NCBI GenBank assembly: GCA_965199945.1
Contig: OZ241354.1
Location: forward strand, 124,001 to 188,000
Length of the DNA: 64,000 nt
Reading direction: 5' to 3'
Source of the DNA: VXYL01 sp965199945
GTDB taxonomy: Bacteria > Pseudomonadota > Gammaproteobacteria > Pseudomonadales > Azotimanducaceae
Shown here: piece after piece, positions 1 through 6,498 of the stretch
How positions within the stretch are numbered: position 1 is the stretch's first letter
Layout: every line of letters begins with the position of its first letter
Translations under genes and position numbers: made by a program
The notes under the pieces: model-generated
What the model was told of the DNA's origin: nothing
What the model saw: the letters and a program-made list of their open reading frames with translations, nothing else
Databases searched by the model: none

Positions 1-808
1 GCACGCCGATGTACTGGTTCTCCTGCTGGCGCAGAAACGCCAGGTTGAAGTTCAGATTCACGGCCATGCGGCTCTCTTCGGTGGTGTTCGCGCCGCCGCC
101 GTGCCACATGGCGCCCGTCCAGCCCACCAGCGAGCCGGCCTCCATTTCGATCTGCACCGTCTCCACCTCCGGCGGCTGCCGCACGGGCTGGTCGTGCCAC
201 AGGTGCGACCCAGGCACCAAGTGCGTCGCGCCGTTCGCCTTCGTGAAGTTCTCCGCCGCGATCACCGTGTTGAAGAGGAAGGGCCGATGCGGACGCGGAA
301 TCGGCCACAGGGTGTCGTCCTGATGCAGCGGCTGCGCCTTCGACCCCGGCAGCAGATCGAACAACACCGCCGCGGAAATCTGCGCCCGGTCCTGCAGCAC
401 GCTCTGCACCAGCGCCAACATGCGCAGATCGCACACCAGATCGTCCACGCAGCGCGTCTTCCCCAGCAGATTGTGCGAGCGCACCGTGGTGCGCTCCGGC
501 GGCAGCATCTCGCGCAGCGGGTTCACCTCGCGCCGCAGATCGTCGCGCAAGCGACGGGTGCGGTCGGCATCAAGCCAATCCGGAATCACCACGTAGCCTT
601 GCTCCTCGATGGCCCGCAGCCACCCCCCGAGCTCCGGCAAGACCACCTCCTCGCCGTAGACTTCGACGACGTTCCCATCCGCGTTCGATTCGGCGACAGC
701 AACCAATGGAAGACCCTCCCTGCTTACGTTTTCATCGGCCAGCTGCTTCGCTCTACGAGACGACACCAGCCTTCGGTGTTGAAGAAGCGCATGGGTTGAT
801 TGTTGCAT
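1..808 (-). CDS. Phytanoyl-CoA dioxygenase (PhyH) family protein, 3' end beyond the window
   Basis: The reverse strand stays open from an ATG at 808 to the window edge and encodes an Fe(II)/2-oxoglutarate dioxygenase of the PhyH family. The metal-binding HxD is visible as HQDD, followed by LFNTVIAAENF and NGATHLVPGSH. The distal histidine is in MWHGGG and the 2-oxoglutarate arginine is in ESRMAVN. In this family the cofactors support oxidative hydroxylation; the substrate cannot be told. A TTG at 706 has a well-spaced AGGGAGG ribosome site (positions 714-720) and gives a start nearer the family norm, so the first 34 codons from 808 are doubtful. The C-terminus is missing. Two more PhyH genes lie in this window, at 53395 and 56315. 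Confidence 0.85.
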   Translation of the reverse strand, partial: MQQSTHALLQHRRLVSSRRAKQLADENVSREGLPLVAVAESNADGNVVEVYGEEVVLPELGGWLRAIEEQGYVVIPDWLDADRTRRLRDDLRREVNPLREMLPPERTTVRSHNLLGKTRCVDDLVCDLRMLALVQSVLQDRAQISAAVLFDLLPGSKAQPLHQDDTLWPIPRPHRPFLFNTVIAAENFTKANGATHLVPGSHLWHDQPVRQPPEVETVQIEMEAGSLVGWTGAMWHGGGANTTEESRMAVNLNFNLAFLRQQENQYIGV

Positions 809-878
809 GGTTCCCGTGCAGGCGGCTCCAATTCTTCTGGATTGCGGTGCGCGCTTCGCGATCCGCCGGTTAGCATCT

Positions 879-1433
879 TCAAACAATGAGGCCAATCTCG
901 TGCTTCGCCAGCACATCCGGCAGGTCTGGATGGTCCGGCAACATGCCGGACTCGCCCGCTTCGAGCTTGCCAATTCCGCGATCGAACACAGCGTAGACAT
1001 CCGCGCCGGTGAGCCGGGAGGCGTACAGCAGGCCATCGACATTCGCGTGTTCGGCATGAACAACCCTTCCGAACGCACGGCCGGCAGCGTGATTCCGCGC
1101 ATTGACCACATCCGTCGGCGCACCAAGCAAGGTGCATCCGTCGCGACGAAGATCGAGGAGCAGAAGTCTTGTTTCTGGCGTCGTCTGAATCCGTGCCCAG
1201 CCCCGCTCCGTGACTTCCACGAGCCCGATCTCCCGTCGCCGACGGCGCATGAACCGATCCCGCACGACAGTCTCGAGAAAAGCAGTGGCGAAGTCGGGGG
1301 AGGCATAGAGGACCGTGTAGGCGTCGTCCTTGCGACAGAAACGGGAGTCGGCTGGTGTAGTTCCCAGCACCGACGTCAGATGGCGACGCGGCATGATCCT
1401 GTAGCTCGGTGGAAGCTCGGCTTCCTTGTGCAC
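879..1433 (-). CDS. RES-domain toxin of a type II toxin-antitoxin pair
   Basis: This 184-residue protein matches the RES fold: SRFCRKDDAYTVLYAS followed by ATAFLET gives the family's Arg-Tyr-Glu set at about R31, Y43 and E54, with a later YASRLTGADVY stretch. Characterised RES toxins either degrade NAD+ (MbcT, Res) or ADP-ribosylate phosphoribosyl-pyrophosphate synthetase (ParT). Which applies here is not visible. It begins with GTG 34 bp after the antitoxin gene on the same strand, with GAGG close upstream, so the two are probably cotranscribed. The open frame extends upstream without a better start codon. The family assignment is firm and the exact chemistry is inferred. Confidence 0.85.
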   Translation of the reverse strand: MHKEAELPPSYRIMPRRHLTSVLGTTPADSRFCRKDDAYTVLYASPDFATAFLETVVRDRFMRRRRREIGLVEVTERGWARIQTTPETRLLLLDLRRDGCTLLGAPTDVVNARNHAAGRAFGRVVHAEHANVDGLLYASRLTGADVYAVFDRGIGKLEAGESGMLPDHPDLPDVLAKHEIGLIV

Positions 1434-1467
1434 AGCCTCGATCCGGTCTGCGATTAGACAATCCCAG

Positions 1468-2043
1468 TCACGTGAAGGTCGTGCCGAACCCGGGAGCAGC
1501 GTTCAGGACGTCGTCAGCGCGACCAGCCAGCAGCTTGTCGAGGGGGCGTGCGGCCTCGTCGGCGAAGGGCCACACCTGAGTCAGAAACATCCACGCCAGT
1601 TCGGGGTCGCCAATGCAGTCCAGAACCCGGGCAAGGTTCGGCACAACCTTGCCCGGGCCGAGAATCTGCGCCGCGGGGATCGACAGGCCACGCTTGGTCG
1701 ACTTCCAAGCCAGGAGCGTTCCCTTCGCCGTCCAGTCGTAGACCGTTGTGCGCGAGACCTCCAAGCGCTCGGCGGCCTCCGAAACGCCGATGAGCTCCCG
1801 CCCCTTCGACCGCCGAACGATGAATGGCTCAAGCGGTGCCGGCACTGGGACCGAGGGATCGTCGCCAAGCACCTCGCATTGAGCGGCCGCCGTTTCCAAG
1901 GCGACGGCCACGGCCAAGCGTGCCTCCCGCGGGCGTTGGCGAAGGAAGTCCAGAGCGTTCCTCGACAACCCCGGAAGCCCCTCCACGCGAAATCCGTCGG
2001 TTCGCTTCGTCGCTTCGGTCGCCCTGCCCACCTCTACCGTCAC
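1468..2043 (-). CDS. Antitoxin with helix-turn-helix and Xre/MbcA/ParS toxin-binding domain
   Basis: A 191-residue protein upstream of the RES toxin. Residues about 85-130 look like an excisionase/MerR-type helix-turn-helix (ELIGVSEAAERLEVSRTTVYDW, shown here only as motif ends ELIGVSEAA and SRTTVYDW). The C-terminus GDPELAWMFLTQ ... RPLDKLLAG is the DUF2384 (Xre/MbcA/ParS) toxin-binding domain that plugs the RES active site in known pairs. The N-terminal 80 residues are not recognised. The start is GTG at 2043 with a poor ribosome site. Antitoxins of this type normally autoregulate, and the direct repeats just upstream would be the expected operator. The antitoxin-first gene order is typical of res-xre loci. 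Confidence 0.85.
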   Translation of the reverse strand: MTVEVGRATEATKRTDGFRVEGLPGLSRNALDFLRQRPREARLAVAVALETAAAQCEVLGDDPSVPVPAPLEPFIVRRSKGRELIGVSEAAERLEVSRTTVYDWTAKGTLLAWKSTKRGLSIPAAQILGPGKVVPNLARVLDCIGDPELAWMFLTQVWPFADEAARPLDKLLAGRADDVLNAAPGFGTTFT

Positions 2044-2067
2044 CTCAGGATCATTGGGAACGGCGAC

Positions 2068-2095
2068 TGTATGGCAAGTTTGTGCAGAATGTCCA
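2068..2095 (-). promoter_or_regulatory. Candidate promoter of the antitoxin-toxin operon
   Basis: On the reverse strand TGGACA (2095-2090) and CATACA (2073-2068) are spaced by 16 bases, placing a transcript start near 2061, about 18 bases before the antitoxin GTG. The boxes overlap the 7-bp direct repeats GTCTGTG at 2096-2102 and 2105-2111, a natural operator position for an autoregulating antitoxin. This is pattern matching only. Confidence 0.4.
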
Positions 2096-2110
2096 GTCTG
2101 TGTGGTCTGT
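2070..2110. repeat. Dispersed 41-bp element, copy 1
   Basis: Blocks TATGGCAAGTTT, TGCAGAA and CAGTCTGTGTGGTCTGT recur in the same order at 4759-4798 with small indels between blocks. This copy sits in the divergent region between the antitoxin gene and the ADP-ribosylglycohydrolase gene. Indels shift every reading frame, so conservation is not at protein level. It could be a shared promoter/operator or the edge of a duplicated segment. Confidence 0.65.
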
Positions 2111-2158
2111 GCCGGCTGCTGCTATGCTCAGCGGACAGAGGAACCACTGCACCATGCA

Positions 2159-3532
2159 ATGAAGAGCATCGACATCGACCTTGACGTGTACAAGGCCATC
2201 GTCGCAAACCAACACGACTTCAATGAGGCGCCGAACACCGTTCTGCGTCGGCTACTGCTTGACCCGCACGGTAAGCAGAGCCCCGGCCTTGAGCCGGCTG
2301 ACGCCACGGCCGGCGCCGGCGAACCAGAGCGCCCTGTTGCGTCGCAGCCACCCGAACATCGCGCACTGGCCGCAGAAGCACGTAGCAACGACCCGCCAAC
2401 CAGCGATTTGGCGGACAAATCGCACGGCTTGATGGTGGGTATCGCCGTCGGCAACTTGCTTGGGATCCCCTACGAGGGCGGGCGCTGGAACCGCTCCCGC
2501 ATCGCCGCCGAGTTCCCGGACGGCATCCGCGAGATCGCCGCCAAACCGGGCTGGCCCGACGATGATGACCTTGCCCAAGCGATCCTTCTTGCCGAGGCGA
2601 GCATCGCCACGGACGCCTACGACATTAACGACCTTGCGCACCGGTTCTGGGCGTGGGGAGAGCTCAACGGTGCCGGGATGGGCGGTCAGACCAACCACGC
2701 GCTGCGATTGTTCGGCGGTGCCGAACCACGCCGCGAACTGCGCCAGTACGCCCGCTTCGGAACTCCGACGGGCCTTCCGCCCCGCGCACCGAACGGCTGT
2801 GCGGCAATCGATGCGGCTCGCCTTGCGTGGGAAGAGAGCGACTCGGCCGCCGCAGGCAACGGCGCCGCAATGCGGTGCGCACCGGTCGCCTTGCGCTGGT
2901 TGGACGACGAGGAAGCGGTTGTGCGCAACAGCGTCGTCAGCGCTGCCGTGACGCACTGGGACCCAAGGTGCTTGTGGTCGGCAGTTCTGATCAGCCTCGC
3001 AGTCGTGCGTCTCCTGCGCGACGAACCCGTGAACGCCAATGAACTCGCGGCAACCGCCGACGCCATTGCAAGTGGGTTGCGCGACAAGCTGCACCCGTAC
3101 CCGCTTGGACACAGGATGCCGCCCAAGGTGCGGGAATCGGCGGAATCGGCGTTGCGCCCCGACACCACGGTCGACGACTTGGGCATCGACCATCGAAACG
3201 CGGGCTACACGCTCATCGCATTGCGGGCCGCCCTGTGGAGCGCCCGCCATCCTGCGAACTTCGAGGATGGCCTGAGCGCCGTCGTAAGCGCCGGCGGCGA
3301 CACCGACACCAACGGCGCCATCGCCGGCGCGGTACTAGGCGCTCGGTTCGGCCACCAAGCGATTCCCGCCCGCTGGCGCAACCACGTTGCCGCGATACGC
3401 GACTACACACCGCCGGTGGCCAACTGGCCGCATCGAGAACGCCCGGAAGATCTGGCAGACCGCGTGCTCGCGTCTCGGCAGGCCAATCAAGCGCCCCCAG
3501 TGCGACACGACCGTCGCAGTCAGAGTTTGTAG
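2159..3532 (+). CDS. ADP-ribosylglycohydrolase with SeqA-N-like N-terminal segment
   Basis: The 457-residue product has a C-terminal ADP-ribosylglycohydrolase fold from about residue 89: GLMVGIAVGNLLG, then WPDDDDLAQAILL, AGNGAAMRCAPVAL and AGGDTDTNGAIAGAVLGA, the acidic binuclear-metal motifs of the DraG/ARH family. These enzymes remove ADP-ribose from proteins, nucleic acids or small molecules. Residues 1-37 begin MKSIDIDLDVYKAI and end TVLRRLLL, strongly resembling the oligomerising N-terminus of SeqA and related ribbon-helix-helix segments. Residues 38-85 are a Pro/Ala-rich linker. I chose the ATG at 2159 because the SeqA-like start falls there; an upstream in-frame start at 2054 would translate the promoter region. 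The gene is divergent from the RES toxin pair. A role in reversing or tuning toxin-dependent ADP-ribose chemistry is inference. Confidence 0.8.
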   Translation: MKSIDIDLDVYKAIVANQHDFNEAPNTVLRRLLLDPHGKQSPGLEPADATAGAGEPERPVASQPPEHRALAAEARSNDPPTSDLADKSHGLMVGIAVGNLLGIPYEGGRWNRSRIAAEFPDGIREIAAKPGWPDDDDLAQAILLAEASIATDAYDINDLAHRFWAWGELNGAGMGGQTNHALRLFGGAEPRRELRQYARFGTPTGLPPRAPNGCAAIDAARLAWEESDSAAAGNGAAMRCAPVALRWLDDEEAVVRNSVVSAAVTHWDPRCLWSAVLISLAVVRLLRDEPVNANELAATADAIASGLRDKLHPYPLGHRMPPKVRESAESALRPDTTVDDLGIDHRNAGYTLIALRAALWSARHPANFEDGLSAVVSAGGDTDTNGAIAGAVLGARFGHQAIPARWRNHVAAIRDYTPPVANWPHRERPEDLADRVLASRQANQAPPVRHDRRSQSL

Positions 3533-3539
3533 GGCCTCT

Positions 3540-3660
3540 CCGGATGCTCTGTTGACCATCAAACATAGTGCAGCACGTCAAGACCATCTTCAGTCGTTCG
3601 ACCCGAAGGTCCGTGACCAGCAGTCCATTGCGTGGTCCACCAAGTCAGCCGCCAACGCCC
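3540..3660 (-). pseudogene. Fragment of a gene related to 5299-5637
   Basis: The reverse strand reads TTEDGLDVLHYV, identical to a segment of the protein encoded at 5299-5637. An inserted T then brings a stop; restoring the frame gives DGQQSIRRG against DGQRRESIKGRG in the intact copy. Just upstream the frame has lost a base: LVTDLRVE in one frame matches LVSNLRVE of the intact protein. So this is a decayed 3' fragment with at least two frameshifts, the relic of a duplication or of recombination in this island. Confidence 0.7.
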
Positions 3661-3958
3661 CCGCTCAGGCTTGCGTCTGATTGACCAAAGACGTCCTCTT
3701 GACATTGGCCACCGCCCGTAGTCAACTGCGAGCGTGTTTTTCGGCCCGCAGTGCGGGCAGGCTGGATGGGAGGCGCTTAAAATGCCCAATGGCGGCGGTA
3801 CGGAGGGTAGGGTAAGGGCCACATTGTACGGTGCCTTTGCGCTAGGCCATGAGCTCAGCGGCGGCAAGCGCTTGCCGGCCGGCGGCGAGGTGTTTGACAT
3901 CCATCTCCCTCTGAATGGAAGTGACGACCAAGTACCAAGAATTGCGTTCCGCGTGGTC

Positions 3959-4336
3959 TCAACAGCCTTTGAGGGGCTTGTCGGGTCGGAACGGTTCTCC
4001 TTGGTACACGAGGCCCTGCTCGCTGGCGCGTCGAACGGCCCGTTGCACGGCGCTTGCGTTCAACCAACTGGTCGATCCGAAGGCGAGTTCGACGTAATTC
4101 CTCCGTCTGGAACGTTGGGTGTACATCACAAGGTCTTGATCGAAGCTCGGACCCATAGCGAGATCGGCCAAAGCGAACCATCGCCGCGAGCTCGGCCACG
4201 CACGCGCCAAGTACCGATCGAGGGGCAGGCTGGACCACTGCGTGCAAAAGAACGGAGAAGTGAACCAACAGATAGAACCACTCCGGAAACAGGCGCGACG
4301 CCATTCTCCGACGACTGACGAATCCCCGTCAAACAA
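3959..4336 (-). CDS. Hypothetical protein, possibly degraded
   Basis: A 125-codon open frame whose middle part (LPLDRYLARAWPSSRRWFALADL, shown here as LPLDRYLAR and RRWFALADL) and tail (NYVELAFGSTSWLNA, RASEQGLVYQG) look like real protein rather than a shadow. I do not recognise the family. It lies in a region of pseudogenes and lower GC, oriented like the neighbouring fragment at 3540-3660. The overlapping forward frame 3734-4318 looks less protein-like. Functional status is unknown. Confidence 0.3.
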   Translation of the reverse strand: MFDGDSSVVGEWRRACFRSGSICWFTSPFFCTQWSSLPLDRYLARAWPSSRRWFALADLAMGPSFDQDLVMYTQRSRRRNYVELAFGSTSWLNASAVQRAVRRASEQGLVYQGEPFRPDKPLKGC

Positions 4337-4430
4337 GTGACCAGGAATACATGGCCTCCCTCTTGTTGATGCTGACGATGGCCAAACGAGTCAGCTTAGG
4401 CACCACAAGGTTCTATGGACTGCTCCGGCG

Positions 4431-4716
4431 GTGCTTCTTGTGATTGCGATTCTTCCATTGCCTTATGCCTACTACACCTTCCTACGCTTGTTCGTGTGTG
4501 CCGCAAGCGCGTATCTCGCATACCAACACTTCGTACATGAAGATTCCGTCGATCGGTGGGTCGTACTCCTCGTCGCGATTGCGCTCTTGTACAATCCCTT
4601 CATCCCCATCTATCTGACTCGCGAGATCTGGGATCTTGGCGAACTTGATTACGGCCACCACTTTCGTACTACGCTTCGCCTTACTTCGACGACGCATTGG
4701 AAACTCGGATAATTAG
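4431..4716 (+). pseudogene. Small membrane protein of DUF6804 type, frameshifted
   Basis: The frame from GTG 4431 encodes VIAILPLPYAYYTFLRLFVC, a second hydrophobic stretch, and NPFIPIYLTREIW, the layout I recall for small DUF6804 membrane proteins. Right after REIW, at a GGG run near 4631, the frame changes. Dropping one G continues the protein as ILANLITATTFVLRFALLRRR and ends at TAG 4714-4716, matching the expected final membrane helix. As written, the protein instead ends out of frame at 4712. The open frame also continues upstream of 4431 (KVLWTAPAV) without a start codon, so the 5' end may be damaged too. A sequencing error in the G run is the alternative. Confidence 0.6.
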
Positions 4717-4758
4717 TTACTCGACCGCTTTGCATCAAGGCCATGAGGATGACGACCA

Positions 4759-4798
4759 TATGGCAAGTTTAATGCAGAACCCAGCCTGTGTGGTCTGT
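4759..4798. repeat. Dispersed 40-bp element, copy 2
   Basis: Copy of the element at 2070-2110: TATGGCAAGTTT at 4759-4770, TGCAGAA at 4773-4779, CAGCCTGTGTGGTCTGT at 4782-4798. Here it lies between a frameshifted forward gene and the 3' end of a reverse-strand membrane gene, where it drives nothing obvious on either strand. That suggests a relic of a lost neighbour. Confidence 0.65.
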
Positions 4799-4840
4799 AC
4801 GACGCGGCTGCCCGTTCTGCTAGCTCGTTTTATCTTCCTC

Positions 4841-5299
4841 CTACAAGCGCGGTAAACTTTCCCCGGCGAGAGCTTCGTAAGTATCCGCTCCAACAGTTCC
4901 ATCGATAATCTCAGCGCACACACAATACCACCACGTCGGACCAGCAAGGGCACCGCCAATAGCACCAAGTGCCGCGAATACGACGGCACCGAAGACCGCC
5001 TCCCCAAAGCCGATCGCACCAACCAATGCTCCGGCGACCCCACAAATGATCGCAACTTTTTTGGTGGCCCTGGCGACATAGTTCGACATCCGCACGCCCG
5101 TAAGCTCCGTCATCAATGCATAGTGCGCACGACACAATCTATGCATATAGAGGAGCATCCCAACTTCGGTACCCAGTACAAAACCAATAATCGCGAACAC
5201 ACCAGCAACGACGGGACCGACTACCGAACCAACTAATGCTCCGCCGAGGATACCTACCAAGATCGGGGCGAATTCTCGCCAAAGTATGTCCGCGTTCAT
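4841..5299 (-). CDS. Glycine-rich multi-pass membrane protein of unknown function
   Basis: A 152-residue protein with two Gly/Ala/Val-rich hydrophobic hairpins: ILVGILGGALVGSVVG with VAGVFAIIGFVLG near the N-terminus, and VAIICGVAGALVGAIGFG with VFAALGAIGGALAG near the C-terminus. They are separated by a basic soluble loop. Glycine-zipper-like helices of this kind occur in small membrane toxins, holins and channel-like proteins, but no family is recognised. The ATG at 5299 overlaps the upstream gene's stop as TGATG, so the two are translationally coupled. A GTG at 5302 is the alternative start. Confidence 0.55.
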   Translation of the reverse strand: MNADILWREFAPILVGILGGALVGSVVGPVVAGVFAIIGFVLGTEVGMLLYMHRLCRAHYALMTELTGVRMSNYVARATKKVAIICGVAGALVGAIGFGEAVFGAVVFAALGAIGGALAGPTWWYCVCAEIIDGTVGADTYEALAGESLPRL

Positions 5300-5637
5300 C
5301 ACCGCATCCTCTGGCCGGGGTCGCGTTGCTTGTAGAGCGCATGCCGCTCGCTGCGACGAGCCAGCAGCGTGTACGTGCGGCCTCTTCCCTTGATGCTCTC
5401 TCTCCGCTGACCATCAACGTAGTGCAACACGTCGAGACCGTCTTCGGTCGTCTCCACGCGAAGATTCGAGACCAAGCGGGCTTCAAGAAATGGATCATCC
5501 CCGCAGTGCAGGCCGACACGGCCATCCACCAGTTTTCCCTGTTGAAATCTATACGGCAATCGAGCCGGCCTCGAGTAATGAGCTTGGTCCAGCTTCTCTT
5601 GGATCGAGGCAGTGGCCTGGGAATAGAGCCGTTCCAT
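5299..5637 (-). CDS. Small soluble hypothetical protein with a decayed copy nearby
   Basis: This 112-residue protein has no membrane segment and ends in a basic tail (TYTLLARRSERHALYKQ). The family is not recognised. That it is a real gene is supported by a decayed second copy of its 3' part at 3540-3660, where TTEDGLDVLHYV is kept. It is upstream of and coupled to the glycine-rich membrane protein gene by a TGATG junction. A soluble/membrane coupled pair in an accessory island could be a toxin-immunity or defence pair, but nothing in the sequence proves this. Confidence 0.55.
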   Translation of the reverse strand: MERLYSQATASIQEKLDQAHYSRPARLPYRFQQGKLVDGRVGLHCGDDPFLEARLVSNLRVETTEDGLDVLHYVDGQRRESIKGRGRTYTLLARRSERHALYKQRDPGQRMR

Positions 5638-5672
5638 CCAACATCCAACGGTCTTCAGGACGGGGCGAGCAC

Positions 5673-5857
5673 TTAAATGTCGGCCAGTGCTTCTTCATCA
5701 TCGACGATGTCCACTTGACGAGCCATGCCTTCATCCAACCACCCTCCAATACTCTCGTAAGTGTCGTTTCCAGCGAGTCCGTCCCTGCCGGCACCTCACT
5801 GGCGCTCAGCGCCCCTAGCACAAGACGAAGCGTATCGCGTCCGTGGCGCTTTCGCAA
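5673..5857 (-). pseudogene. Small degraded open frame upstream of the 5299/5637 pair
   Basis: Reverse-strand frames read LRLVLGALSASEVPAGTDS and then, after a frame change near 5777, LAGNDTYESIGGWLDEG and RQVDIVDDEEALADI followed by a TAA ending at 5673. Both halves look like protein, and the acidic tail ends 35 bases before the next gene on that strand. This suggests a frameshifted first gene of the same small operon. The family is not recognised. Confidence 0.3.
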
Positions 5858-6077
5858 GGTGCAAGCGCGAGTGTGCGGTTAGGCGAACGGCTGGCTCGAC
5901 CATGCCGTTCAGTCCCAGCGCTCCGGCACCAGCTTGTTGATGGTCGCGCCCCGTCACAGCGGCCGTGGCCTAGCCAGCGTCGCCCACAATGGGCTTCATC
6001 GGGAGTCCGGACACCCTCCCTTCCCACTCTGCATGTGGTACGTTACGGCTCCCACGCCCACCAAAGAGACCAACCCA

Positions 6078-6494
6078 GTGGCCTACAGCAAGCCGATCCC
6101 GCCGCGCGGGCAGCATACGCAGCCGTTTTGGGACGGCGCCAAGGAGGGGAAGTTGATGCTTCCTCGGTGCCAGGAGTGCAATCGGGTGCATTGGTACCCG
6201 CGCTTCATCTGCCCGTTCTGCCATTCCACGAACATCGGCTGGATCGAGGCCAGCGGCAAGGGGCGGCTGCACACCTACGCGGTGCAGCATCGGGCGTTCG
6301 GCGGCTGGGCGGAAGAGGTGCCCTACGTCACGGCGTTCATCGACTTGGACGAAGGCGACCGCATGATGACGGTGCTGCGCGGCGTGGACGCCACGAAGCC
6401 CGAGGAGATCAAGATCGGCAGCCTGGTGAGGGTCGAGTTCGAGCAGGCGGACGACGAGACGTTCATTCCCTTCTGGCGGGTGGTGGAGGAGTAG
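6078..6494 (+). CDS. Zn-ribbon/OB-fold protein (DUF35), thiolase partner
   Basis: The protein has a rubredoxin-like zinc ribbon, CQECNRVHWYPRFICPFC (CxxC ... CxxC), followed by an OB-fold with LHTYAVQHRAF and VPYVTAFIDLDEG. DUF35 proteins pair with thiolase-like enzymes and supply an acyl-CoA-binding OB domain, as in archaeal HMG-CoA synthase complexes and steroid side-chain retro-aldolases. The adjacent thiolase gene starts four bases after this stop, which fits. I place the start at GTG 6078 (VAYSKPIPPRG), where the family normally begins. An in-frame ATG at 6033 would add 15 residues. Confidence 0.85.
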   Translation: MAYSKPIPPRGQHTQPFWDGAKEGKLMLPRCQECNRVHWYPRFICPFCHSTNIGWIEASGKGRLHTYAVQHRAFGGWAEEVPYVTAFIDLDEGDRMMTVLRGVDATKPEEIKIGSLVRVEFEQADDETFIPFWRVVEE

Positions 6495-6498
6495 CGCA

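Noticed and set aside
724..1461. Reverse 245-codon frame overlapping the RES toxin gene.
   Set aside because: Wrong frame; the overlapping frame has the full RES motif set.
2054..2158. Cys-rich N-terminal extension of the ADP-ribosylglycohydrolase (reading through the promoter region).
   Set aside because: It overlaps the dispersed regulatory element; the second copy of that element has frame-breaking indels, and the SeqA-like start at 2159 is a better N-terminus.
3734..4318. Forward 194-codon frame in the accessory island.
   Set aside because: No recognisable domain or ribosome site, and composition is less protein-like than the reverse-strand frame 3959-4336 that it overlaps.
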